A stretch of 16,300 nt of DNA from 13-2-20CM-66-19 sp036273735. Its GTDB lineage: Bacteria > Pseudomonadota > Gammaproteobacteria > Steroidobacterales > Steroidobacteraceae. Positions 1-6,288 of this stretch are shown in pieces. Location: assembly GCA_036273735.1 (NCBI GenBank), contig DASUHA010000044.1, forward strand, positions 1 to 16,300, written 5' to 3'. The position numbers were made by a program, and so were the translations under genes. The notes below the pieces were generated by a model that worked only from the letters and a program-made list of their open reading frames with translations, had not been told where the DNA came from and made no database searches. Each line of letters starts with the position of its first letter. Position 1 is the first letter of the stretch.

Positions 1-65
1 ACCTCCTTGTCGACGCCTTTCTCGTTGGAGACTGCATCGACGACCATCAGGATTTCCTTGTTCAC
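1..65 (-). CDS. nusA: NusA, transcription termination/antitermination factor (N-terminal fragment)
   Basis: Only the first 21 codons are present; the gene runs off the left edge. The peptide begins MNKEILMVVDAVSNEKGV, the conserved NusA N-terminus that binds RNA polymerase. The start codon is GTG (plus-strand CAC at 63-65). An AGAGGTG ribosome binding site lies 6 nt upstream (72-78). The rimP stop is 19 nt upstream on the same strand, giving the usual rimP-nusA order, so the two are almost certainly co-transcribed from the rimP leader. Identification rests on this short but very conserved stretch and on gene order. Confidence 0.9.
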   Translation of the reverse strand, partial: MNKEILMVVDAVSNEKGVDKE

Positions 66-84
66 TACTGTCACCTCTCGCCAG

Positions 85-546
85 CTAGCCTGTCAGCCTG
101 GCCTTGCCAATCTCTGCAAAAGACACCGGTACGCGCTGCCCATCGACCTCGAGCGCGATGCCAGCCTCGTCCGCCGAAAGGAGCGTGCCGGTGTAGCGGC
201 GGCGCCCCTCGCGCGCCGCGGCCAACTCCACGAACACCCGCGAGCCGACGAAGCGCGCGAAATGCGCCTGAGTGCGCAGCACCCGGTCGAATCCAGGCGA
301 GGAAACCTCGAGCGTATACGCGATGGGAATCGGGTCCTCGACATCGAGCAGCGCCGAGACTTCCCGGCTCACCCGCTCGCAGTCCTCGAGCCCCACTCCC
401 TCGGGGCGATCGATGAACAGTCGTACCACGGCACTGCCGCGTCCCGCACCATGCTCGAGCTCCACGAGCTCATAGCCCAGCCGCCCGACGAGGGGCTCGA
501 TGAGGGCGATGAGGCGTTCTCGCAAGGTCGCTGACAGGGTCGTCAT
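85..546 (-). CDS. rimP: Ribosome maturation factor RimP
   Basis: This gene encodes 153 aa, close to the 150 aa of E. coli RimP, a cytoplasmic factor for 30S subunit maturation. The family signatures are visible: the N-terminal LVGRLGYELVELE, then VRLFIDRPEGVGLEDCERVSREVSALLD, and YTLEVSSPGFDRVL, followed by a C-terminal SH3-like half (GTLLSADEAGIALEVDG). The frame stays open upstream to 642, but the extra residues are translated leader and terminator sequence. The ATG at 544-546 gives the family start. The ribosome binding site is weak (CGGAA). nusA follows after 19 nt. The gene sits about 20 nt behind an intrinsic terminator, so its expression probably depends on readthrough. Confidence 0.93.
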   Translation of the reverse strand: MTTLSATLRERLIALIEPLVGRLGYELVELEHGAGRGSAVVRLFIDRPEGVGLEDCERVSREVSALLDVEDPIPIAYTLEVSSPGFDRVLRTQAHFARFVGSRVFVELAAAREGRRRYTGTLLSADEAGIALEVDGQRVPVSFAEIGKARLTG

Positions 547-566
547 AAATTCCGAAAACGGGCCAT

Positions 567-593
567 AAAAAATAAAGGGCCGTGAGGCCCGTT
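567..593 (-). terminator. Intrinsic terminator just upstream of rimP
   Basis: On the minus strand GGGCC, a TCAC tetraloop and GGCCC form a 5-bp G+C stem followed by TTTATTTTTTATGG. It lies about 20 nt before the rimP ATG, so it can only terminate the leader transcript and must be read through to express rimP-nusA. Confidence 0.75.
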
Positions 594-640
594 CAATTAC
601 CCGCCAAACGGCCGCTGCCGTTTCGGTCGCACATAAACAC

Positions 641-662
641 AAAAAGCCCCTCGGGGGGCTTT
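641..662 (-). terminator. Intrinsic terminator in the distal rimP leader
   Basis: On the minus strand AAAGCCCC and GGGGCTTT form an 8-bp stem (plus-strand arms 643-650 and 655-662) with a 4-nt loop, followed by TTTTTGTGTTTATG. It would end a short transcript of about 100 nt from the promoter at 751-779, giving either a small RNA or a first attenuation point. Confidence 0.7.
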
Positions 663-750
663 CTGGCTGCTCGCACTGGCGGCAGGGCCGGCACCTGAGT
701 GTCCGCTAGCCTCTTCCGCTCCCCACGGCCGAGGCCCGCAGGGGGCGCGC

Positions 751-779
751 ATTGTACCCAAATGGCGTCGGTAGTGAAA
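751..779 (-). promoter_or_regulatory. Putative sigma70 promoter for the rimP leader
   Basis: On the minus strand TTTCAC (774-779) is followed after exactly 17 nt by TACAAT (751-756). The -10 matches the consensus at 5 of 6 positions; the -35 is poor. It lies in the divergent rimP/hutI spacer and would start a leader of about 200 nt. I saw no comparable promoter for hutI. Confidence 0.4.
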
Positions 780-799
780 CTCCCGTTACCATTCATGGC

Positions 800-2023
800 A
801 TGGTGAACCCCTCCGCGAGCCGGCAAATCCTCTGGCGCAACGCCCGGATTGCCACCTGCGATGCCTCGATGACCCGCTTTACGGGGGGCGCTCTCCTCAC
901 TCGCGGGCCGCAGATCGCGTGGGTGGGACCGGAGCGTGACCTCCCGGGGGAGTACCGACCGGAGCAGTCACATGACCTCGGCGGCGCCTGGGTGACACCC
1001 GGGCTGATCGACTGCCATACCCATCTGGTGTTTGCAGGCAGCCGCGCCGGGGAATACGCGCAGCGCCTGCGCGGCCGTTCCTACCAGGAGATCGCCCGGG
1101 CCGGGGGTGGAATCCTCTCGAGCATGCGGGCCGTGAGGGCCGCCTCGGAGCAGCAGCTCTTCGATGAGAGCCTGCCGAGGCTCGAGGCTCTGCTTGCCGA
1201 AGGCGTCACGACCGTCGAGATCAAGTCGGGGTATGGCCTTACGCTGAGCGATGAGGCCAAGATGCTGCGGGTGGCCCGATCACTGGGGCAGACCTTGCCG
1301 GTCACTATTCGCACGACGTTGCTCGCCGCGCACGCACTGCCACCGGAGTACGCGGATCGGGCCGACGCATACATCGATGCTATTGCCGGCGAATGGCTGC
1401 CACGCCTGTGTGAAGAGCACCTGGTGGACGCTGTCGATATCTTCTGCGAAAGCGTTGGATTCAGCGTTGCGCAGGCTGAAAGGCTTTTTGACGCTGCAGA
1501 AAGGCTCAGCGTACCCGTGAAGATGCACTCGGAACAACTCTCGAACCTGGGCGGCAGCCTCTTCGCGGCCCGCCGCGGCGCGCTCTCCTGCGACCACCTC
1601 GAGTACGCGACCGCCGTGGAAGCGGAGGCGCTCGCCGCCGCGGGCACCGTCGCGGTACTGCTCCCCGTGGCGTTCTTCTGCCTGGGCGAGGAGCGCAAAC
1701 CGCCCGTCGCAGCGCTGCGCAAAGCCGGCGCGGCGATGGCCATTGCGACCGACTGCAATCCGGGCTCGGCGCCCGGCAGCTCGCTGCTGCTCGCCATGAG
1801 CATGGCCACTCGCCTCTTCGGCCTGACGTGCGAGGAGGCGCTGGCGGGCGTAACCCGCCATGCCGCCCGCGCACTCGGGGTGCAGGAGGAGCACGGCACG
1901 CTCGCGCCGGGCAAGGCGGCCGACTTCGCCATCTGGGGCATCGGCGAGCTCGAGGAGCTCGGCTACTGGAGCGGCTTCAATCCCTGCCGCACCGTGGTGC
2001 GCGCCGGCCGGCAGGTGTCCTGA
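800..2023 (+). CDS. hutI: Imidazolonepropionase (histidine degradation)
   Basis: HutI hydrolyses 4-imidazolone-5-propanoate to N-formimidoyl-L-glutamate, the third step of histidine degradation, in the cytoplasm. The 407-aa product matches the usual length of about 405. It is an amidohydrolase-fold metalloenzyme: DCHTHLVFAG places the metal ligands H73 and H75, IKSGYGL (141-147) is characteristic of HutI, HSEQLSN carries H243 and E246, DHLEYA has H266, and ATDCNPGSAP has the metal-binding D318. The frame opens at 752, but the ATG at 800 gives the family N-terminus. The ribosome binding site is not obvious. No other hut gene is in the window. The stop overlaps the hslR start (TGATG), so the two are translationally coupled. 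Confidence 0.95.
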   Translation: MVNPSASRQILWRNARIATCDASMTRFTGGALLTRGPQIAWVGPERDLPGEYRPEQSHDLGGAWVTPGLIDCHTHLVFAGSRAGEYAQRLRGRSYQEIARAGGGILSSMRAVRAASEQQLFDESLPRLEALLAEGVTTVEIKSGYGLTLSDEAKMLRVARSLGQTLPVTIRTTLLAAHALPPEYADRADAYIDAIAGEWLPRLCEEHLVDAVDIFCESVGFSVAQAERLFDAAERLSVPVKMHSEQLSNLGGSLFAARRGALSCDHLEYATAVEAEALAAAGTVAVLLPVAFFCLGEERKPPVAALRKAGAAMAIATDCNPGSAPGSSLLLAMSMATRLFGLTCEEALAGVTRHAARALGVQEEHGTLAPGKAADFAIWGIGELEELGYWSGFNPCRTVVRAGRQVS

Positions 2024-2424
2024 TGGAGGATCCGGAAAGCGGCCCCGGAGCAGCCCGGATCGACCGCTGGCTGTTCGATGTCCGCCTCTTCAAGTCCCGA
2101 TCGCTCGCGGCCACGGCCGTCAGCGGCGGCAAGGTGCACGTGAACGGTGCCCGTGTACGGCCCGCGCATAGCGTCCGCCCCGGCGACCTCGTGAGCTTCA
2201 ATCGGGGTGCCGTGGATTTCGAGTGCGAAGTGGCGGCGATTCCCGAGCGCCGGGGACCGGCGAGGGAGGCGGTCTCCTGCTATCTGGAGACAGAAGCAAG
2301 TCGTACACGACGTGAGCAGCACGCCCAACGGATGCGTATCGCTGCAGCGATGACGCCCCGGCCCGAGGCGCGCCCGGACAAGCACGACAGACGGGAGCTC
2401 CGGCGCTTACGGGGTCGCTATTGA
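2023..2424 (+). CDS. hslR: Heat shock protein 15 (HslR), S4-domain ribosome-associated protein
   Basis: The product is 133 aa, the same length as E. coli Hsp15. An N-terminal S4 RNA-binding domain (about 13-75) is seen as RIDRWLFDVRLFKSRSLAATAVSGGKV, then VNGARVRPAHSVRPGDLV. The C-terminus is a basic tail ending RRELRRLRGRY. Hsp15 binds free 50S subunits carrying a nascent peptidyl-tRNA and helps recycle stalled ribosomes. The ATG overlaps the hutI stop in TGATG; an in-frame opening upstream, from 1828, lies inside hutI in another frame and is not coding. Pairing with hutI is unusual functionally and may be positional only. The next gene, sdaA, starts 93 nt downstream. Confidence 0.92.
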   Translation: MEDPESGPGAARIDRWLFDVRLFKSRSLAATAVSGGKVHVNGARVRPAHSVRPGDLVSFNRGAVDFECEVAAIPERRGPAREAVSCYLETEASRTRREQHAQRMRIAAAMTPRPEARPDKHDRRELRRLRGRY

Positions 2425-2435
2425 GTCCCTTCGGT

Positions 2436-2451
2436 TTGACGGATTGACGGA
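2436..2451 (+). repeat. Perfect 8-bp tandem repeat upstream of sdaA
   Basis: TTGACGGA occurs twice head to tail in the 93-nt hslR-sdaA spacer. Each copy contains a -35-like TTGACG. A TATACA at 2463-2468 lies 21 nt and 13 nt from the two copies, so neither spacing is ideal. It may be a promoter, a regulator half-site pair, or chance. Confidence 0.35.
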
Positions 2452-2517
2452 TAATCGCCCCATATACATCGGATCTGCGGGTCCCAGCGGCGGCAGCCCG
2501 GCGCGAGGTTCTCACGA

Positions 2518-3882
2518 ATGTCTCTGAGCGTCTTCGACATCTTCAAGGTGGGCATCGGACCCTCGAGCTCCCACACCATGGGACCCATGCGCGCGGCGCA
2601 TGAGTTCGTTCTGGGCCTCGAGCGCGACGGGCTGCTTGCAGCCACCCGAGAGGTGTCGGTGCGCCTCTACGGCTCGCTCGCTCTGACGGGCCTCGGCCAC
2701 GGAACCGACCGCGCGGTTCTGGTGGGTCTCGAGGGCGCGGATCCGGAGACGGTCGACCCTGACAGTATCGATCCAACTCTGCAGCGCGTGCGCACGAGCA
2801 ACCGCATCCGCCTCCTCGGCCGTCACGAGATCGACTTCAACGAGAAGGCGCAGCTGCTGCTGCTGCGCACCGAGCGCCTTCCGGGACACCCGAACGGCAT
2901 GCGGTTCACGGCAACTGCGGACGGCAAGACGCTGCGCGAAGAGGAGTATTACTCGATCGGCGGCGGATTCATCGTCCGCGGCGGCGAGAGCCAGGCCCGT
3001 GAGGCAACCGAGAGACCTCAGCCGCCCTACCCATTCAACTCCGGCGCCGAACTTCTCGTGCTCTGTCGGGAAAATGGGCTCGAGCTCTTCGAGCTCGTGC
3101 TCGCGAACGAGCGCACCTGGGCGAGCGAGGAGCAGGTACGGGCGGGAGTGCTGCATCTGTGGCAGGTGATGCAGCAGTGTGTCGAGCGCGGCTTTCATCA
3201 AAGCGGCGTGCTGCCCGGTCCGCTGAAAGTGCGCCGCCGCGCCCCGAAGCTCTACCGCGTCCTCACGGAAAGCGGCGCCTCCAAACCCTTGGAAGCCATG
3301 GACTGGGTCAACGCTTTCGCCCTCGCCGTCAACGAAGAGAATGCCGCCGGAGGGCGGGTCGTCACCGCGCCCACCAACGGCGCAGCGGGCATCGTGCCGG
3401 CCGTGCTGCACTTCTATCGCCGCTTCGAGCCCGGCTCGAGCGATGAAGGGGTCATTCGCTTCCTTCTCGTCGCAGCCGCCATCGGCATGCTGTACAAGCG
3501 CAACGCCTCGATCTCCGGCGCGGAAATGGGGTGTCAGGGCGAGGTCGGTGTCGCCTGCTCCATGGCGGCGGCGGGACTCGTCGCGGCGCTCCAGGGAAGC
3601 AACGAGCAGATCGAGAATGCCGCCGAGATCGGAATGGAGCACAACCTCGGGCTCACCTGCGATCCGGTGGGGGGACTCGTGCAGATTCCCTGCATCGAGC
3701 GCAACGCCATGGGTGCCGTGAAGGCAATCAACGCCGCGCGCCTCGCCATACGCGGCGACGGCTCTCACAAGGTCTCGCTCGATCATGTCATCGCCACCAT
3801 GCGGCAGACGGGGGCGGACATGTCGACGATCTACAAGGAGACCTCTCAGGGAGGCCTCGCGGTGAACGTGACCGAGTGCTGA
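2518..3882 (+). CDS. sdaA: L-serine dehydratase (ammonia-lyase), iron-sulfur, single chain
   Basis: This enzyme converts L-serine to pyruvate and ammonia using a [4Fe-4S] cluster. The 454-aa length equals that of E. coli SdaA. The N-terminal half begins MSLSVFDIFKVGIGPSSSHTMGP (serine dehydratase beta domain), and the alpha domain carries TAPTNGAAGIVPAV. Candidate cluster ligands are C339 (GCQGE), C381 (TCDP) and C392 (IPCIE). The protein ends in a cysteine, C454. In the Legionella pneumophila enzyme, as I recall, the ligands are C343, C385 and C396 with the C-terminal C458 as fourth; the spacings 42, 11 and 62 are identical here. GAGG at 2505-2508 precedes the ATG by 9 nt. It is convergent with the next gene. 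Confidence 0.96.
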   Translation: MSLSVFDIFKVGIGPSSSHTMGPMRAAHEFVLGLERDGLLAATREVSVRLYGSLALTGLGHGTDRAVLVGLEGADPETVDPDSIDPTLQRVRTSNRIRLLGRHEIDFNEKAQLLLLRTERLPGHPNGMRFTATADGKTLREEEYYSIGGGFIVRGGESQAREATERPQPPYPFNSGAELLVLCRENGLELFELVLANERTWASEEQVRAGVLHLWQVMQQCVERGFHQSGVLPGPLKVRRRAPKLYRVLTESGASKPLEAMDWVNAFALAVNEENAAGGRVVTAPTNGAAGIVPAVLHFYRRFEPGSSDEGVIRFLLVAAAIGMLYKRNASISGAEMGCQGEVGVACSMAAAGLVAALQGSNEQIENAAEIGMEHNLGLTCDPVGGLVQIPCIERNAMGAVKAINAARLAIRGDGSHKVSLDHVIATMRQTGADMSTIYKETSQGGLAVNVTEC

Positions 3883-3883
3883 C

Positions 3884-3914
3884 GGGCGCGGGGGCCTCGA
3901 TAGGCCCCCGGCCC
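3884..3914. terminator. Strong G+C hairpin between convergent genes
   Basis: GGGGGCC (3890-3896) and GGCCCCC (3903-3909) form a 7-bp stem with a 6-nt loop, extended by GGGC (3884-3887) and GCCC (3911-3914). It begins 2 nt after the sdaA stop and is symmetrical for both strands. Neither side has a T-run, so intrinsic termination is uncertain; it may act as a 3' stabilising structure. Confidence 0.45.
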
Positions 3915-3938
3915 GCAAGCTTCACGTCAAGTTGAGGG

Positions 3939-4667
3939 CTAGCGTCTGCGCGCGTGCAGCAGGCTCGGCCGGTGGCCGCGACCGCCGCGGGAGCGGCCGC
4001 CCGTCATCCCGCCCTCGGAGGTGCTCTCCTCCATCCCCTCTCCTTCATCCATTTCACTTCCCATGAGCTCTCTCTTGCGCTCCTCGAGCCGCTCACCGAG
4101 CGCTTCGAGATCGAGCGAGGAGCGCTCGAGCCGCGGGAAGAGCTCTCCCTCCTCTTCTTTCACGTGGTGCTGCGTGTACTCACCGAGCACGCATACCTTG
4201 GCCTCGTACTCGTCGTCCACTTCCTCGCGGTTCTCGATCTGTCCAATGAGGTCCTTGAGTGAGGCGTGCTCGACGCGGGCCTCGGCCACGAGATGCGCGT
4301 CGTCGGAGTCGAACGCGTCCCGCGCAGCTGGATAGAGCAGCTCTTCCTCGATCTGCGCGTGGACGGTGAGCATCCTGCAGATGCGCTGTGCAATGGCCTG
4401 CTTCTGCTCGTGCTCGGCGGACTCGAACTCCTCGAGCGCCTGCGCGACGGCACGGTGATCCTGTTTCAACAGCTTCACCGCGTGCGATGCGGAGGAGTTG
4501 GCGCGCCGGCCACGCTGGGCGCGTGCACTGTTGCTGGCGCCGCGCCGTCCGGCGCTGGCCGAGCGGGTGTGGGCGGAGCGTCGTCCGGCGGCGCTCTTGC
4601 CGCCCGAGCGGGCGCCGCGTGTGCGGCTCGCGGTGCGGGAGCCGGACTTGGATTTTCGTCGTGCCAT
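3939..4667 (-). CDS. Hemerythrin (HHE) domain protein with basic N-terminal tail
   Basis: The product is 242 aa. Residues 1-62 are low-complexity (Arg, Ser, Ala, Gly, Lys) and strongly basic, so probably disordered and able to bind nucleic acid. Residues 63-180 are an HHE four-helix domain with the expected di-iron ligands: LLKQDH (H71), VHAQIEEELLYP (H103, E107), EHASL (H134) and HHVKEEEGELFPRLE (H168, E172). Residues 181-212 are acidic and charged, and the C-terminus is Gly/Arg-rich, ending HARRR. Such domains bind oxygen, NO or iron; no specific role can be assigned. ATG 4667 is preferred because AGGGGC precedes it; an in-frame opening upstream reaches 4715. No operon partner is evident, since the diguanylate cyclase stop is 126 nt upstream. 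Confidence 0.85.
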   Translation of the reverse strand: MARRKSKSGSRTASRTRGARSGGKSAAGRRSAHTRSASAGRRGASNSARAQRGRRANSSASHAVKLLKQDHRAVAQALEEFESAEHEQKQAIAQRICRMLTVHAQIEEELLYPAARDAFDSDDAHLVAEARVEHASLKDLIGQIENREEVDDEYEAKVCVLGEYTQHHVKEEEGELFPRLERSSLDLEALGERLEERKRELMGSEMDEGEGMEESTSEGGMTGGRSRGGRGHRPSLLHARRR

Positions 4668-4793
4668 GAATGTGCCCCTGGGTGTGTCAGAAGATGACTG
4701 GGGCATAGTGAGCAATCCATGTACCGTTTCCCGGAACAGGCGCTCGCGCCTTTGCTCTGTCAGGCCTATGTCAGGCTTGTCGTTGGCGCCGCG

Positions 4794-5837
4794 TCAGGAT
4801 ACGGCTGAGCTATCGGCTGGGTCGATGGCGAGGGCGACGCGATTGCGGCCGGCATCCTTGGCGTCATAGAGCGCCTCGTCAGCGCGGTGGCGCAGGGACT
4901 CCAGAGTGTCAGTGGTCTCGCCCAGGGCGACCCCGATCGACAGCGTCACTGCACCGCTGTACTGCATCCCGTCGGCGCGAGTGATGACGGTCAGGTTGGC
5001 GGTCGCGCGGATTTGCTCGGCGAGCAAGGCCGCCTCAGCGAGCGATTTGCCGGGCAGGAACATCCCGAATTCATCGCCCCCGAGGCGCGCCGCGATGTCC
5101 TCGCCGCTCAGGTGCTCGCGCAGGATCTCGGCCACCTTGGCCAGCACCTTGTCGCCGATCACGTGTCCGTGCGAGTCGTTGATGCGCTTGAAATAGTCGA
5201 TGTCGGCGGCCAGGAACGCGATGTCCGTGAGATCGGAGGTGCCGCGCGCCTCGACGGCGCGGCGCATGCCGTGGAGGTTGTTCAGGCCGGTGAGCGGATC
5301 GCGCAGCGGCTCGGTCTGGGCGCGCTCGAGGCGCTCCATGACCTGGTCGACTTCCTGCCGCTGGCGCACGAGCTGCTGATGCAGCACGGTGAGAACGCCC
5401 TGCAGCTGGGCAGCCTCCGCCACCACTTTGGTCACCATCTCGGCGAAGGCGTCCCCACTCTCGGCATGCTGGCGCGCGTCCTCGATCACGTCGTCCAGGC
5501 AGACCGTAAACCGGATGACCGTTCTCTCGGCGTGCGAGGCCTGCTTCTCCGATTGGCAGAGCACGGCGCGCAACTGGCCCTGTGCGAGCTCGAACGCCTG
5601 GACGTCGCGCCCGGCGATATGCAAAGCGTGCAGCCTGCAGATCTCAGCGTCCGACAGCAGGGGGTCGGCGGCGAGCAGCTTGTCGAGCTCCTGGGTGAGG
5701 CCGGGGTTCAGATCGGCGGCGTGCTCATACCATACCGCATAGCTGACCGGGTGGTACCCGGCTTTGTGAGGCGACATGAGCTGCAGCGCGCGGCGCAGGA
5801 TTTCGGCGCTTTCTTCCCTCGAGTGCTGGTAGCGCAT
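4794..5837 (-). CDS. Diguanylate cyclase (GGDEF domain), soluble
   Basis: The enzyme should make cyclic di-GMP from two GTP. The 347-aa protein has no membrane segment. Residues 1-125 form a helical N-terminal region (YHPVSYAVWYEHAADLNPGL), found before GGDEF domains in other proteobacteria and of unknown signal. Residues 140-175 are a probable coiled coil. The GGDEF domain runs from about 177 to 340: DPLTGL (180-185), ADIDYFKRIND with the metal-binding D212, and an intact GGDEF at 253-257. The inhibitory I-site RxxD expected at 244-247 reads SGED and lacks the arginine. The ATG at 5837 is in a weak ribosome binding site context. The gene follows csrA on the same strand after 162 nt containing two hairpins, so it may have its own promoter. 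Confidence 0.92.
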   Translation of the reverse strand: MRYQHSREESAEILRRALQLMSPHKAGYHPVSYAVWYEHAADLNPGLTQELDKLLAADPLLSDAEICRLHALHIAGRDVQAFELAQGQLRAVLCQSEKQASHAERTVIRFTVCLDDVIEDARQHAESGDAFAEMVTKVVAEAAQLQGVLTVLHQQLVRQRQEVDQVMERLERAQTEPLRDPLTGLNNLHGMRRAVEARGTSDLTDIAFLAADIDYFKRINDSHGHVIGDKVLAKVAEILREHLSGEDIAARLGGDEFGMFLPGKSLAEAALLAEQIRATANLTVITRADGMQYSGAVTLSIGVALGETTDTLESLRHRADEALYDAKDAGRNRVALAIDPADSSAVS

Positions 5838-5913
5838 TGTTATTCGTAACGCCTCTCACGCGGCAGGCTTTACATAATAGTAACATCCCGGGCCGCGCTG
5901 GGCGAGAGACATG

Positions 5914-5939
5914 CCACGGCGGCCCCAAAAACGCCGTGG
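5914..5939. repeat. Perfect 8-bp inverted repeat, 10-nt loop
   Basis: CCACGGCG (5914-5921) and CGCCGTGG (5932-5939) flank a loop GCCCCAAAAA. On the minus strand the loop is TTTTTGGGGC. It lies between csrA and the diguanylate cyclase gene. It could be a terminator-like or RNA-stabilising hairpin for csrA, although the T-run lies in the loop and not after the stem. Confidence 0.55.
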
Positions 5940-5953
5940 ATCGGGGAGGTCGC

Positions 5954-5979
5954 CGCGGACGCGTTGAAATGCGTCCGCG
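5954..5979. terminator. Perfect 9-bp hairpin downstream of csrA
   Basis: CGCGGACGC (5954-5962) and GCGTCCGCG (5971-5979) form a 9-bp stem with an 8-nt loop, 21 nt past the csrA stop. There is no T-run after it on the minus strand, so it is either a weak terminator or a 3' protective structure. Confidence 0.45.
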
Positions 5980-5999
5980 ACGTCGACCCTAAACCCCCG

Positions 6000-6221
6000 T
6001 CAGGCGGTTGGAGACGGTGCGAAGCTGGTTTTTTGCTTTTCGGCGGCCTCGGCGGCGTGCTCTCTCTTGATGCGCTCGTAGATCTCCTCACGATGCACCG
6101 CAATGCTCTTCGGCGCATTGATGCCGACGCGCACCTGATTCCCTTTGACCCCGAGAACGGTGATGGTGACGTCGTCCCCGATCATGACGGTCTCACCCAC
6201 ACGCCTGGTAAGAATCAACAT
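6000..6221 (-). CDS. csrA: Carbon storage regulator CsrA (RsmA)
   Basis: CsrA is a dimeric RNA-binding protein that binds GGA motifs in hairpin loops, usually over ribosome binding sites. The 73-aa product starts MLILTRRVGETVMIGDDVTI, continues LGVKGNQVRVGINAPKSIAVHREEIYERI, and ends in a short polar tail. R44, a key RNA-contact residue in E. coli, corresponds to the R of AVHREEI. The frame extends to 6275, but ATG 6221 is the family start and has AGAGGA 8 nt upstream. It lies 67 nt after the fecR-like stop on the same strand. A weak promoter-like pair (TTGCCA, 17 nt, TGGATC, 6247-6275) could give it separate transcription. Confidence 0.96.
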   Translation of the reverse strand: MLILTRRVGETVMIGDDVTITVLGVKGNQVRVGINAPKSIAVHREEIYERIKREHAAEAAEKQKTSFAPSPTA

Positions 6222-6227
6222 ACTGGT

Positions 6228-6239
6228 AATCCTCTGTAC
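6228..6239 (-). promoter_or_regulatory. csrA ribosome binding site overlapping a near-consensus CsrA site
   Basis: The minus strand reads GTACAGAGGATT directly before csrA. The CsrA SELEX consensus is RUACARGGAUGU; this stretch matches apart from one inserted base and the last positions, and its GGA is part of the AGAGGA ribosome binding site. It fits the known autorepression of csrA; binding here is inferred. Confidence 0.5.
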
Positions 6240-6288
6240 TTGTGATGATCCAATAAAATGCAGTGGAACTGGCAATTACACGGATGAC

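Larger units (their letters stand above)
557..750 (-). promoter_or_regulatory. rimP leader with candidate transcription attenuator
   Basis: The minus-strand leader from a putative start near 745 to rimP contains two intrinsic terminators (643-662 and 577-590). The second has a competing structure. The strand reads AACGGGCC (593-586), GGCCC (581-577), a T-rich run, then GGCCCGTT (564-557). The first element can pair with the second to form the terminator, or with the third as a perfect 8-bp stem that excludes the terminator. Pairing was read directly from the sequence. A conserved 'rimP leader' RNA ending in a terminator is described in proteobacteria; membership here is inferred from position and architecture only. 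Confidence 0.6.

Noticed and set aside
663..745. Glycine riboswitch or tRNA in the rimP leader, prompted by ACTCAGGTGCC and by the tRNA found there in E. coli
   Set aside because: No paired glycine-aptamer core and no cloverleaf or TTCGA arm could be assembled.
593..826. 77-codon minus-strand ORF in the rimP leader
   Set aside because: It runs through the terminator hairpin, its sequence resembles nothing I know, and RNA structure explains the region better.
2512..3918. 468-codon minus-strand open frame opposite sdaA
   Set aside because: Shadow frame; SdaA on the plus strand is full-length with all family motifs.
5857..5913. 18-codon minus-strand ORF (MSLAQRGPGCYYYVKPAA) before the diguanylate cyclase gene
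   Set aside because: No ribosome binding site and no family resemblance; too short to support without expression data.
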